Positions 1 to 7,595 of a stretch of DNA of 64,000 bases are shown in pieces. Under the pieces are notes generated by a model. The model made no database searches, was not told where the DNA came from, and saw only the letters and a program-made list of their open reading frames with translations. A program made the translations under genes and the position numbers. This DNA comes from an uncultured Poribacteria bacterium (lineage in GTDB: Bacteria; Poribacteria; WGA-4E; WGA-3G). How positions within the stretch are numbered: position 1 is the first letter of the stretch; every line of letters begins with the position of its first letter. The stretch covers positions 1 through 64,000 of the forward strand of contig OX639992.1 in assembly GCA_951828515.1 (NCBI GenBank), read 5' to 3'.

Positions 1-304
1 GATATACATGATACTCGTATATCTGAACCTGTAAACCGTAACTTTCATATTCACTCCGAAGGTATTGCGCGATCTTGCGGCTATTCTCTGTCCCCGCGAG
101 GTGAGGCTCCTCAGTCAGATAACGCAATTTATGTTGACATCTTTCTGCTGAAACCAGCTCCTTAAAACGGGTTTCATACTGCTTTTGTGTAGCGGCACTC
201 CGTGCGGTAAATCCACGCATACCGAAGACATTATGAGAAGAAAGCGAGAACGCAACAAAAACACAGATAAAGCAAAAATGTGGTCTCCAAGTCCGCCATG
301 GCAA
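1..304 (-). CDS. M28-family metallopeptidase, N-terminal part (cut by window edge)
   Basis: An open frame on the minus strand runs off the left edge of the window. It most likely begins at a TTG at 304 and encodes a basic start followed by a hydrophobic stretch (HFCFICVFVAFSLSS), a plausible signal peptide. Residues about 45-100 contain RYLTEEPHLAGT followed by AQYLRSEYESYGLQV and YEYHVY. This is the typical N-terminal pattern of glutamate-carboxypeptidase-II/NAALADase-like M28 peptidases (hydrolysis of a peptide or folate-polyglutamate bond, exported). The zinc-binding catalytic part lies outside the window. Start choice is uncertain because no good ribosome binding site is visible; family call rests on the HLAGT-type motif. 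Confidence 0.6.
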   Translation of the reverse strand, partial: MPWRTWRPHFCFICVFVAFSLSSHNVFGMRGFTARSAATQKQYETRFKELVSAERCQHKLRYLTEEPHLAGTENSRKIAQYLRSEYESYGLQVQIYEYHVY

Positions 305-352
305 CTGAAATATATTTATTAGTATTGTGATAAGTCATTACCCCCTTCTGTT

Positions 353-534
353 TTATATAATAAAGCCATAATTACCTATGCCCCAACGGAGGGCGAGGTT
401 AGAAACCTCGCCAGCGAAGGAGAGGTGTGTTGTGTTCCTATACACCAACGGAGGGCGAGGTTAGAAACCTCGCCAGCGAAGGAGAGGTATGTTGTGTTCC
501 CAGAGTGTTCACATATTTTCGGGCTTCACTATAG
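353..534. repeat. inverted-repeat element with internal 62-bp tandem duplication
   Basis: Degenerate terminal inverted repeats (TATAATAAAGCC left, GGGCTTCACTATAGA right) enclose two tandem 62-bp units, about 375-436 and 437-498. Each unit carries the palindrome GCGAGGTTAGAAACCTCGCC. The terminal and core sequences resemble the elements at 764-884 and 36833-36956. Confidence 0.55.
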
Positions 535-763
535 AAATCATAACACATTTCCCGCGTATTTTCATTATATTTTTTACTGCTGTCCGATTCCGACTATACC
601 GTGTCACGAGACTGAAAATTATTGGAGAGGCAAATACCAACAATTTTCTTGCCGGCGGAGAAACACTCACTCAAAAGACCTTCATCACCGCTGGGCGGAG
701 GATTATATCCTCGCTTCTCCGCAATGACCAAGTAATTATGGGTTTTACGATAAATATGGTGAG

Positions 764-884
764 TTATAGTAAAACCCGTAATTACTTATACACCAATGCA
801 AGGGCGAGGTTACAAACCTCGCCAGCGGCGGAGGGCTCTTGTTCACTGACGAACTGTAAACATATTTTTGGATTTTACTATAAA
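764..884. repeat. MITE-like element, TTATAGTAAAA termini
   Basis: About 121 bp bounded by TTATAGTAAAAC and ATTTTACTATAA, with the core hairpin GCGAGGTTACAAACCTCGC and a conserved right part (CGAACTGTAAACATATTTTT). The element at 36833-36956 shares termini, hairpin and right part. It is too short to code for a transposase, so it would be moved in trans if active. Confidence 0.6.
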
Positions 885-1318
885 AAAACACTTTTACACT
901 TCATGAATACAACGTGCGATGAATCGCACTACTACAAACACTCCGTCGTTAAGGGTAGGTGTAAACATAATTGTAAGTTCTACCCTAAACACGAGATGCC
1001 CCCCTATCTCTCACGTATGTAGCGAAACCCAACTTCATACACCAACTGTCCGGGGACTTTACAGCCAAAGTGTTGGGTTTCACTGGGTCTCTTTTTAATG
1101 GCGCAGGTATACAGCAGGCGGTATTTCCCCTAACTTTTCAGCGATTTGGCGGCATCCGTTCAACCCAACCTACGATGCTACGGTGTTACGATGCGGTTTC
1201 TTTTAAAATTGACACTTATGGTGCGGTTGGGAATGCAGATCGCATTTGGGCGAGTACGCCGCAAAACCGCACCTACCAGGGAAGTGCGTAAGCCCTATTA
1301 AAAAAACAGTGCTAAAAA

Positions 1319-1348
1319 TTGACACGATAGCACATAATTTGTTAAAAT
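1319..1348 (+). promoter_or_regulatory. sigma-70-type promoter of the response regulator
   Basis: TTGACA at 1319-1324, an 18-base spacer and TAAAAT at 1343-1348, about 45 bases upstream of the response-regulator ATG. Confidence 0.6.
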
Positions 1349-1393
1349 AGAGATGTAATCACAATTAACCGTATAATCGTAAGGATGACTTAA

Positions 1394-2086
1394 ATGGACG
1401 CAAAGATTCTGATTGTTGAAGATGAACGTGACATCGTAGATTTACTGCGATACAATCTACAAAAAGCAGGTTTTGAAACAGATTACGTCCGGAACGGTGC
1501 CGATGCTCTCCATCGAGCTGTCGAAAGACCCCCAGACCTCATTCTGTTAGATTTGATGCTCCCAGAGGTGGACGGACTTATCGTCTGTCGTCTACTCAAG
1601 AACGATCCAAGGACTAAAAACATTCCGATCGTGATGGTAACCGCGAAGGTCGAAGAACGGGACCGGGTGGCAGGTTTGGAACTCGGTGCAGACGATTACA
1701 TCACAAAGCCCTTTAGTCCCCGAGAAGTCGTACTCCGGGTATCGGCTGTGCTACGTCGCCTCCAAGCCGGGAAACAAACAGAAAGCACCCAGCAGATTGA
1801 AACGCACGGGCTCACAATTGATCTGGACAAACATCAAGTCTTGACAGAAAACGGCCCAATCGATCTCACAGCAACTGAATTCAAACTTATTACGTTATTC
1901 GCGCGTTCACCAGGACGCGTCTTTACCCGCGATATTCTCATGGACGTAATATGGGGAGCAGAGTATTACGGAATTGATAGGACAGTAGATACGCATGTCA
2001 GCCGTCTTCGACGTAAACTTGGCGAATTCGGTAAGCATATTGAGACAGTGCATGGGGTTGGGTATCGGTTCAAGGAAGTTAGTTGA
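1394..2086 (+). CDS. OmpR/PhoB-family response regulator
   Basis: A 230-residue two-component response regulator: an N-terminal receiver domain (about 1-120) and a C-terminal winged-helix DNA-binding domain (about 135-228). The receiver keeps all switch residues: acidic pair E9/D10, phospho-acceptor D53 in LILLDLMLPE, T83 and K105 in DYITKPFSP. The wHTH ends with the usual VDTHVSRLRRKLG and VHGVGYRF signatures. The sequence style is closest to PhoB/PhoP regulators of phosphate starvation, but the target regulon cannot be read here. It is an orphan: no histidine kinase gene is adjacent, and the next gene is on the opposite strand. A recognisable promoter lies 45 bases upstream, so it is probably transcribed alone. 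Confidence 0.92.
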   Translation: MDAKILIVEDERDIVDLLRYNLQKAGFETDYVRNGADALHRAVERPPDLILLDLMLPEVDGLIVCRLLKNDPRTKNIPIVMVTAKVEERDRVAGLELGADDYITKPFSPREVVLRVSAVLRRLQAGKQTESTQQIETHGLTIDLDKHQVLTENGPIDLTATEFKLITLFARSPGRVFTRDILMDVIWGAEYYGIDRTVDTHVSRLRRKLGEFGKHIETVHGVGYRFKEVS

Positions 2087-2168
2087 GGATTGCCAAGGGT
2101 AGGAGGAGAAATCCGTAGAAATACCCCAAGCAAAAACACTCTTACTGACTGCTGATGGAAACTAATGC

Positions 2169-2326
2169 TAACCTAAGTTGCCACCTACTTATGAACATAG
2201 CACTCCGCTGGAGTGCAAGAGGTTGAACACACGATTTTCTATAGACATGCCACCCCTCTGGGGTGAAGAAAAGTGCTAAAAAGGGTTCTTCAAACATGCA
2301 AAACCCATTCGTAGCAACTTGGGTTA
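2169..2326. repeat. MITE-like element A, copy 1, with target duplication
   Basis: A 158-bp element bounded by TAACCTAAGTTGC (2169-2181) and GCAACTTGGGTTA (2314-2326). The octamer TAATGCTA flanks both ends, as expected of a target-site duplication. The interior shares the hairpin AGCACTCCGCTGGAGTGC and the segment TTCTATAGACAT with copy 2 at 33792-33957. It occupies most of the 335-base gap after the response regulator. Confidence 0.65.
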
Positions 2327-2421
2327 ATGCTAATAAAGTGCTTTCAAGCGGGAGGTCCCCCTTGAGGTTTCCTCCCGCATTGAAGTGCACTGATGAGGTT
2401 AATATATAGATTAGGTTCTAC

Positions 2422-2796
2422 CTACGGAAACTGTATTCCCTGTTTTCGGCACACCTTTCGGATTTTGTTAACCGCACCCCCTATCTGCTTCCCGTTCCGC
2501 GTAACACCAAAAAGGTGTTGACTGACAACGCGGCGGGAAATACCGAGAATATCCCCAATCTCCTCTTGTGTTTTACCTTTATAGAAGTAGAGTTGAATAC
2601 ACTCGGCTTGGCGTTTGGTTAGTTCGTTCGCGATAATCCAACGAATCTGTTTGAGCACTGCCAGTCGCTTGGCACGACGCATCTCTGTATATTCGTCATC
2701 AGGTGCTCGATACCAGAAATAGTCCTCGGTAGTAAACTGATCGAAATACTCCGGTGGGACCGGAATTTCCCAAAAGTCGGGATTGAACTTGGGCAT
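2422..2796 (-). CDS. small sigma-70 region 4-like HTH protein
   Basis: A 124-residue protein whose C-terminal half (about 58-95: LTKRQAECIQLYF, then TQEEIGDILGISRRVVSQHL) is a sigma-70 region 4/LuxR-type helix-turn-helix. No sigma region 2 is present, so it is not a complete sigma factor. The N-terminal half is rich in aromatic and acidic residues (FWEIPVPPEYFDQF) and matches nothing I recognise. The end of the protein is basic. It may be a transcriptional regulator or a sigma-like accessory protein. A short open frame with a strong ribosome binding site lies just upstream on the same strand. It stands alone between a response regulator and a spacer with hairpins, so context gives no target. 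Confidence 0.7.
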   Translation of the reverse strand: MPKFNPDFWEIPVPPEYFDQFTTEDYFWYRAPDDEYTEMRRAKRLAVLKQIRWIIANELTKRQAECIQLYFYKGKTQEEIGDILGISRRVVSQHLFGVTRNGKQIGGAVNKIRKVCRKQGIQFP

Positions 2797-2846
2797 AGAT
2801 AAAGCAACTCCGTCAAATGCGGCGATCGCGCCTATGCCTTAATCAA

Positions 2847-2924
2847 TTATCGATAAAGGTCAGAGGCACCATCGCCATAATTGAATACTTTCAGGTGAAA
2901 TACGGCGTGGTTTATTAACAACAT
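2847..2924 (-). CDS. possible 25-residue leader peptide or gene remnant
   Basis: ATG at 2924 is preceded by a near-perfect ribosome binding site (AAGGAGGTAGCC) and opens a 25-codon frame beginning MLLINHAVFHLKV that ends at TAA 2847-2849, 50 bases before the sigma-region-4-like gene. The strong initiation signal on so short a frame suggests either a leader peptide or the start of a gene broken by a frameshift. No family is recognised. Confidence 0.35.
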   Translation of the reverse strand: MLLINHAVFHLKVFNYGDGASDLYR

Positions 2925-3180
2925 AATGGCTACCTCCTTATCTTCCTATTGTTTGTGATTGGAAACGGTGCAAGCGGGTCAATGCCATTTTGTAAAGACC
3001 GCCTTTTGCAAACCGCACGTAACAACATACTAAGAAAAGTATATCAAGAAACGCAAAAATATGCCATAAAAATTCGGTTCAGTCAGCGACGCGTAGCAAA
3101 TATCGCGCGCTACCCGAAAATAGCATATTTAAAATAGGGGACAGAGGGGTTTAAACCCCCTGTCCCTTTCCAAAGAGTGC

Positions 3181-3220
3181 GACACTTAGGTCACACCACA
3201 TGGGTGTAACACTAAGTGTC
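3181..3220. repeat. long imperfect hairpin
   Basis: GACACTTAG pairs with CTAAGTGTC over nine bases and an inner CACACC/GGGTGT stem extends it. No U-tract follows on either strand, so it is not an evident terminator. Confidence 0.5.
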
Positions 3221-3391
3221 ACACCTCCTCTGGTTTGCTAACATAACAAATACCTCCTTTTTCCGCAATACAGCGGTAATAGGATACCATTATCATAAAA
3301 ATGACAATGATTCACTTAGACACATTTTCGGATGCACTTTTGCATGTTCCTATGAAAAAAAATTAAAAAATAGGGGCGAAAACATCAATCA

Positions 3392-3431
3392 GAAAAAATA
3401 GAGGACAGAGAAATGTCAATTCTCTGTCCTC
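3392..3431 (-). terminator. intrinsic terminator of the infA-rsgA-GNAT operon
   Basis: On the minus strand an 11-bp perfect stem (GAGGACAGAGA / TCTCTGTCCTC, 3401-3411 with 3421-3431) is followed by TATTTTTTCTG. It lies about 60 bases past the acetyltransferase stop. Confidence 0.7.
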
Positions 3432-3492
3432 TTCTAAAGGGCGTGATGCGCTGTGCAACACTCCTATACACAATCAGTTTTTGCGAGAAAAA

Positions 3493-4323
3493 TCATTCTA
3501 CGGGATCGAAAAACACGCTGAGTGGAGCACTCAAGTGTGGAGCAACATCCTCTTCATCTACCACCTTTTCACCGCTCCATTCGCTACGCTCAATACCCAT
3601 CGTGTAACCCTGTTCTGTGGTGTCGGTGTAACTGAGGTATTGGAACCCTGCATTCTCAAAACAGATGAGTGCGGGTCCATTGTCGGGTGATACTTGTAGT
3701 GTGATGTGCTCAGCCTTCAACTGTTCAAACGTGTAACGTACTACTTCAAGGAGCGCGTCAGTGCCGTATCCGCGAGCGCGATAATCCGGTCGAATGATGA
3801 CGAATTCGAGGGTAACCGTGTCTGTATCATAATGTAGGAGGGCAAATCCGATGATCAGGCGCGTCGTCCGGATCTTAATAGCAAGCGCGTGCATCTGTTC
3901 ATTTTCCATCCAACGGTGCCAATCTTCGAGAAACGTTTCAAAGGATACCTGTGTCGTGTAGAGGAAATTCCTGATGCCCGGTCGGTTTATCCATCCCCAA
4001 ATTCGACGGAGCTCATTTTCATTGACGGGTCGTAGGTGAATGCCGCCACCGTGAAGCCGTTCTAACTGACGCAATTGACTTCTCAAGCCTTCCAATTGCG
4101 CTGAATGTGCTCCAACTTGCGCCCCCGCGGCTCGAATCATACGTTGATTCGGGCGATCCATGAATTGGGCTTGCTTTACGCGGTTCTGGAAATATCCGAG
4201 TTTCTGCTCACTCCTTTCAATAATACGTATCAAGTTCTGAATGGCGTCTTCCCACCTTTGTGGGTCAACGTTTACGTCGTCGCGTGTTTCGGTCGGTTCT
4301 TCTCTTATCTGAGTTTCGTTCAT
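3493..4323 (-). CDS. GNAT-family N-acetyltransferase with N-terminal coiled coil
   Basis: A 276-residue protein from the ATG at 4323, chosen because AAGGAAGGGAG stands directly before it; a longer in-frame extension to 4413 has no such signal. Residues about 20-95 are charged and probably helical/coiled coil (EDAIQNLIRIIERSEQKLG). From about 100 it is a RimJ/RimL-like acetyltransferase: a start like HLRPVNENELRRIWGWI, and the acetyl-CoA pyrophosphate-binding motif in RPDYRARGYGTDALLEV, followed by ENAGFQYLS. It would transfer acetyl from acetyl-CoA to an amine (protein N-terminus or small molecule); the substrate is unknown. The start lies inside the end of rsgA (59-base overlap), so the genes are translationally coupled. 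Confidence 0.85.
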   Translation of the reverse strand: MNETQIREEPTETRDDVNVDPQRWEDAIQNLIRIIERSEQKLGYFQNRVKQAQFMDRPNQRMIRAAGAQVGAHSAQLEGLRSQLRQLERLHGGGIHLRPVNENELRRIWGWINRPGIRNFLYTTQVSFETFLEDWHRWMENEQMHALAIKIRTTRLIIGFALLHYDTDTVTLEFVIIRPDYRARGYGTDALLEVVRYTFEQLKAEHITLQVSPDNGPALICFENAGFQYLSYTDTTEQGYTMGIERSEWSGEKVVDEEDVAPHLSAPLSVFFDPVE

Positions 4324-5266
4324 ATCTCCCTTCCTTGAATCCAGAGATCCGGAGATAACTTTCATATCGGAGCGGATGAATATCGCCAGTTTCAACCGCT
4401 TGCTTGACAGCACACGCTGGTTCGTGTTGGTGCGTACATGCGGCGAATTTGCACTCTGGAATATAAGACCGCATCTCCGGAAAATGAATATCTAATCCCT
4501 GTTCTTCATCAACTTCAAGCAAGCCGAGGGTTCGGATACCGGGTGTGTCCGCGACGAATCCACCGAATTCGAGTGGTAAGAGCATGACTTCTGTGGTTGT
4601 ATGCCTTCCTTTATGAATGCGTGTATCTACTTCACCCGTACGTAATTGGAGTCCCGGTTGCACTGCATTAAGCAGAGACGATTTCCCAACCCCCGATGAA
4701 CCTACAATTGCAGAAATGTTATCCCGCATCACCTCCCGCAATTCTTCAACACCAACACCTGTCACGATACTTGTATAAACCACTTTATACCCTAATTCTT
4801 CATATAATTTGAGTTCACGTTGTACATTCTCGAATTTCGCCAAATCAAGTTTGTTAATACAGATAACAGGTTCAACATCAGATGCCTCCGCGGTGACGAG
4901 AAATCTATCAAGCATCCGTAGCTTGAGTTTCGGGTGCCGTGCGGCAAAGATAATGAGTAGCATATCTAAGTTAGCGACAATAACCTGTCGCCAACCGTCC
5001 ATGCGGATACGTCCAAACTGGGTATCACGGGGAAGACATTCCTCAATGTGTCCGCTGTCTTCTGTGGACATAGCAGTAGAGATGCGTACCCGGTCCCCGA
5101 CGGCGACGAGATCGACGTACGGCATCTCTTTTGTCTCAGCAAGTCGCCGTTTTTCATCTTCGATGAGGTGGTGCCGCAAGGCACAAGTGTAGCTGCGTTT
5201 GCCCACTTGTACCTCATAAGCACCACTTCGCGCTTTTATTACAATGCCTTCCATAATCTGATCCAT
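4265..5266 (-). CDS. rsgA: ribosome small-subunit GTPase RsgA (YjeQ)
   Basis: A 333-residue circularly permuted GTPase that acts in late 30S maturation. The order of motifs is as expected: N-terminal OB-like region, G4 (CINKLDLAKF), then G1 (GSSGVGKSSLLN), G2 region (HTTTEV) and G3 (VADTPGIRTLGL). A C-terminal zinc motif follows (CKFAACTHQHEPACAV). The start at 5266 (MDQIMEGIVIKA) is chosen over the longer frame, which would overlap infA; 5254 is an alternative. It lies downstream of infA, a translation-linked pairing, and overlaps the acetyltransferase. Confidence 0.93.
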   Translation of the reverse strand: MDQIMEGIVIKARSGAYEVQVGKRSYTCALRHHLIEDEKRRLAETKEMPYVDLVAVGDRVRISTAMSTEDSGHIEECLPRDTQFGRIRMDGWRQVIVANLDMLLIIFAARHPKLKLRMLDRFLVTAEASDVEPVICINKLDLAKFENVQRELKLYEELGYKVVYTSIVTGVGVEELREVMRDNISAIVGSSGVGKSSLLNAVQPGLQLRTGEVDTRIHKGRHTTTEVMLLPLEFGGFVADTPGIRTLGLLEVDEEQGLDIHFPEMRSYIPECKFAACTHQHEPACAVKQAVETGDIHPLRYESYLRISGFKEGRYERNSDKRRTDRNTRRRKR

Positions 5267-5300
5267 AGGTAGCGTTAAAGAATTCCTTATGCGATAGCAC

Positions 5301-5564
5301 CTAAGTGCCAGGATTCCGCCAGACAATACGTCCACGCGTCAGGTCATAAGGAGAAAGTTCCACGGTAACCTGATCGCCAGGAAGCACCCAAATTTTGTGC
5401 TGCATCAATTTGCCAGCGAGGTATGCCATAACTTTGTAGTCGTTCTCTTCTAATTCCACATGAAATAGGTTCCCCGGTAGGGATTCCAGTACAGTTCCGA
5501 GGACGCGGATCGCCGCGTCTTTAGAGATTTCATGGTGCTTGGCTGTCACAGTTGCAGTTTTCAT
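5301..5564 (-). CDS. infA: translation initiation factor IF-1, divergent
   Basis: An 87-residue S1/OB-fold protein. The core [19 protein letters not shown] and the end [17 protein letters not shown] are clear IF-1 signatures; IF-1 blocks the ribosomal A site during initiation. It differs from usual IF-1 in a 14-residue N-terminal extension ([14 protein letters not shown]) and in the loop, where the usual MRKN(Y/F)IRI is replaced by LMQHKIWVL. It sits beside rsgA and not in the spc ribosomal operon, which is its common place. GGAGAAAATCGAAA precedes the ATG, and a candidate promoter lies at 5604-5632. Confidence 0.9.
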   Translation of the reverse strand: MKTATVTAKHHEISKDAAIRVLGTVLESLPGNLFHVELEENDYKVMAYLAGKLMQHKIWVLPGDQVTVELSPYDLTRGRIVWRNPGT

Positions 5565-5603
5565 TTTCGATTTTCTCCTTTTTGTGATGACTGTTTGTTA
5601 CTT

Positions 5604-5632
5604 TATATACTCTATTGGATGCACTTTGTTAA
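5604..5632 (-). promoter_or_regulatory. candidate promoter of infA-rsgA
   Basis: Read on the minus strand: TTAACA, 17-base spacer, TATATA, 40 bases upstream of infA. Confidence 0.45.
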
Positions 5633-5652
5633 CGAATTGTTCGGAAAAAAAG

Positions 5653-5681
5653 TTGACAGCAAGCCTAAAAAGTTGTAAAAT
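5653..5681 (+). promoter_or_regulatory. promoter of the PhyH dioxygenase gene
   Basis: TTGACA (5653-5658), a 17-base spacer and TAAAAT (5676-5681), 51 bases before the gene start. Confidence 0.65.
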
Positions 5682-5732
5682 GCACAAGTGGGAGATTCCA
5701 TTTCGAGTTTTTTATTACAAGGAGAAAAAACA

Positions 5733-6536
5733 ATGAGCCAAGCCTTACCTCTTGTAGCCTATCCTGACCTCGAAGACCAAGTCAAGGCGATGGAGGAAGA
5801 CGGATATGCCTATCTACCGAAGGTTATCGAAGGCGAACAACTTGCGGAACTGCGTGCTGCGATGGATCGGTTAACCGCAATGCCTGAGAGTTTTGATCGG
5901 CACGGGACGCCAGAGAATGGTAACGGTTTCCTTAACAAACATATTAACAACGCCTTCAACCGCGACCCCGTTTTCTTACGATACCTTGATCGGTCTCCAG
6001 TTATCGAATTGACAGAAGCAGTGCACGGCGAAGATTGTCACGTCATCGGTATGACAGCGTGGGTAACGGGACCTGGTCGTCCCGATCAAGGGTTACACGC
6101 AGATTGGCTGCCGATTCCGTTACCTGCAGATCTTCTCGAAGATCCACGCGTCAAGGTGCCAATTTTCATCTCAACTGCACACTATTACTTGGATGATCTT
6201 TACGAAGACCTCGGTCCAACGAAGTTCATCCCCGGCAGCCATCTTTCGGGACGGAGACCCGACGGTGCGACGGAATGGAAAGGCGCGACAGAAAAGAGTA
6301 TCCTCTGCAATTCTGGCGATGTTGTGCTTTTCCGAAGCGAAGTCTGGCACCGAGGTACAGCAAATTGTAGCGACCAGACTCGCTACTTATTACAGGTGCA
6401 TTACGCGAATCGGATGATCACTCAGAAATTCCCCCCCTACCTGAATCGGTTTCAGTTCAATGAGGAAATCTTGGAGCAGGCAACGGAACGTCAACAGCGA
6501 TTAATGGGCAATCACCGCCCCGGTGCCTACGATTGA
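5733..6536 (+). CDS. phytanoyl-CoA dioxygenase (PhyH) family protein
   Basis: A 267-residue Fe(II)/2-oxoglutarate-dependent dioxygenase. The start at 5733 has AAGGAG ten bases upstream. The iron ligands are visible as H-x-D in QGLHADWLP and the distal histidine in FRSEVWHRGT; the double-stranded beta-helix segment PTKFIPGSHLSGRR is typical of the family. Such enzymes hydroxylate fatty-acyl, secondary-metabolite or amino-acid substrates; which one is not readable here. PhyH genes are strikingly numerous in Poribacteria, which agrees with the inferred origin. It has its own promoter and is followed after 50 bases by a permease gene on the same strand, so the two may be co-transcribed. Confidence 0.9.
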   Translation: MSQALPLVAYPDLEDQVKAMEEDGYAYLPKVIEGEQLAELRAAMDRLTAMPESFDRHGTPENGNGFLNKHINNAFNRDPVFLRYLDRSPVIELTEAVHGEDCHVIGMTAWVTGPGRPDQGLHADWLPIPLPADLLEDPRVKVPIFISTAHYYLDDLYEDLGPTKFIPGSHLSGRRPDGATEWKGATEKSILCNSGDVVLFRSEVWHRGTANCSDQTRYLLQVHYANRMITQKFPPYLNRFQFNEEILEQATERQQRLMGNHRPGAYD

Positions 6537-6586
6537 TCCCAAATTTTTCAGAGAACAATAACCTCCACCGAGGATAACAGTTTCCT

Positions 6587-7507
6587 TTGAGTAGAAAAGC
6601 GACTATCGGGACACCGCCAAGACCAAGCGTTATTAGCGAGGAGCCGCACGGGAAAATTATTGCTCTCAGTTTGCTCCTCGCGTTTCTTTGGGGTGGGAAT
6701 TCGCCGTCCATAAAAATCGGCTTGGCAGACTTCCCGCCAATGGCACTGGCGTTCTTCCGTTTCGTGATTGGGCTTGTTGTTATTGGGGGGTGGGCAGTCT
6801 ATCGCGGTGTCCCACTTCGCTTGCGCAAGGGTGAACTCCCCCGACTGCTGTTGCTCACAACAATCTTCATCCTCCAAATTATCTGCTTAAACACCGGCAC
6901 TCTCTACACGACAGCATCCCGCTCCACTATTTTCATTAACGTCTACCCCTTTTTCACTGCGATTTTTGCGCATTTCTGGATTCCCGGCGAGCGTCTCTCT
7001 GTTCCAAAGACCTTGGGGATTATTGTCGCTTTTAGTGGTGTTTTCGTAACGGTTGCCCCGAACCTCGGAGAAGGTGAAACGAGTGTCCTCGGCGACCTAA
7101 TTGTGCTTGTGAGTGGCTGCTTTTTAGGACTCCGCGTCGTCGTGACGAAACTGTTAATCCAGTCCATTCACCCGTATCGACTCTTGGCGTGGCTGCTCAC
7201 CTTGAGTCTCCCATGCTATGTCGCCATGAATTTACTTTTTGAGCGTGGACTGCCGATGCAACTGACACTCAGAAGCAGTGCCGCTCTCCTCTATCAAGGT
7301 GGCGTTATCGCGGGTTTCTGTTTTCTGGCGTGGACTTCAGTGCTTGAAAGGTATAGTGCGAGTAAACTCGTCGTGCTTTTCTTTGCTACCCCACTGTCGG
7401 GAGTTGTGTTTAGCTACGTATTTTTAGGGGACGAGTTGACGCTTAGCTTATTGGTAGGTGCCGTCCTCGTGGCAGCTGGGATTTATCTGGTAAACATACG
7501 GCGTTGA
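6587..7507 (+). CDS. EamA/DMT-superfamily permease
   Basis: A 306-residue inner-membrane protein with about ten hydrophobic segments arranged as two EamA repeats; FLWGGNSPSIKIGLADFPPMALAFFRF is the usual start of the first repeat (given here only as a landmark) and FLGDELTLSLLVGAVLVAAGIY ends the second. Members export or import metabolites such as amino acids and nucleobases; substrate unknown. The start is a TTG at 6587, the only initiator compatible with the whole first helix. A decayed second copy of part of this gene is present at 37150-37266. A perfect hairpin just downstream (7528-7557) probably ends transcription. Confidence 0.85.
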   Translation: MSRKATIGTPPRPSVISEEPHGKIIALSLLLAFLWGGNSPSIKIGLADFPPMALAFFRFVIGLVVIGGWAVYRGVPLRLRKGELPRLLLLTTIFILQIICLNTGTLYTTASRSTIFINVYPFFTAIFAHFWIPGERLSVPKTLGIIVAFSGVFVTVAPNLGEGETSVLGDLIVLVSGCFLGLRVVVTKLLIQSIHPYRLLAWLLTLSLPCYVAMNLLFERGLPMQLTLRSSAALLYQGGVIAGFCFLAWTSVLERYSASKLVVLFFATPLSGVVFSYVFLGDELTLSLLVGAVLVAAGIYLVNIRR

Positions 7508-7527
7508 TAGATGGAAACTGCCCGCAC

Positions 7528-7557
7528 CGCTGGCGAGGTTAGGAAACCTCGCCAGCG
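7528..7557. terminator. hairpin between convergent genes, probable bidirectional terminator
   Basis: A perfect 13-bp stem (CGCTGGCGAGGTT / AACCTCGCCAGCG) with a 4-base loop, placed between the stop codons of the plus-strand permease and the minus-strand cytochrome-LRR gene. The stem sequence is the same palindrome found inside the small inverted-repeat elements at 353-534 and 764-884. U-tracts are weak, so termination is inferred from place and stability. Confidence 0.5.
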
Positions 7558-7595
7558 AGAGCGTGTGGGGCTTGTGATTCAATGGTCATTTGATA

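Larger units (their letters stand above)
305..1318. other. repeat-rich intergenic region, no gene supported
   Basis: About one kilobase between the divergent peptidase and response-regulator genes. It holds two copies of a small inverted-repeat element (listed separately), a 62-bp tandem duplication, and a stretch near 1219-1295 (GTGCGGTT...TGCGTAAGCCC) related to the small element at 19592. Near 1231 the segment AATGCAGATCGCATTTGGGC matches, in inverted orientation, sequence near 11840-11870. Short open frames here run through the repeats and look non-coding. Confidence 0.6.
2925..3492. other. intergenic region with several hairpins, no gene supported
   Basis: About 570 bases between the small HTH gene and the acetyltransferase. 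It contains three hairpins: 3137-3165 (GGGACAGAGGGG against CCCCCTGTCCC), 3181-3220 (GACACTTAG against CTAAGTGTC with an inner CACACC/GGGTGT stem) and 3401-3431 (listed as a terminator). The first and third share the word GGACAGAG. I see no supported coding frame. Confidence 0.5.

Noticed and set aside
375-498. CRISPR-like repeat pair
   Set aside because: Only two copies of a 62-bp unit in direct tandem with no spacer between them; the palindrome belongs to a mini-element family.
489-1022. 177-codon frame in the left spacer
   Set aside because: It runs through two inverted-repeat elements and has no ribosome binding site or recognisable domain.
1394-2086. Gene symbol phoB for the response regulator
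   Set aside because: The family fits, but there is no kinase PhoR, pst or phoU gene nearby, so the specific role cannot be claimed.
4809-5192. 127-codon plus-strand frame
   Set aside because: Antisense to rsgA, whose motifs are complete.
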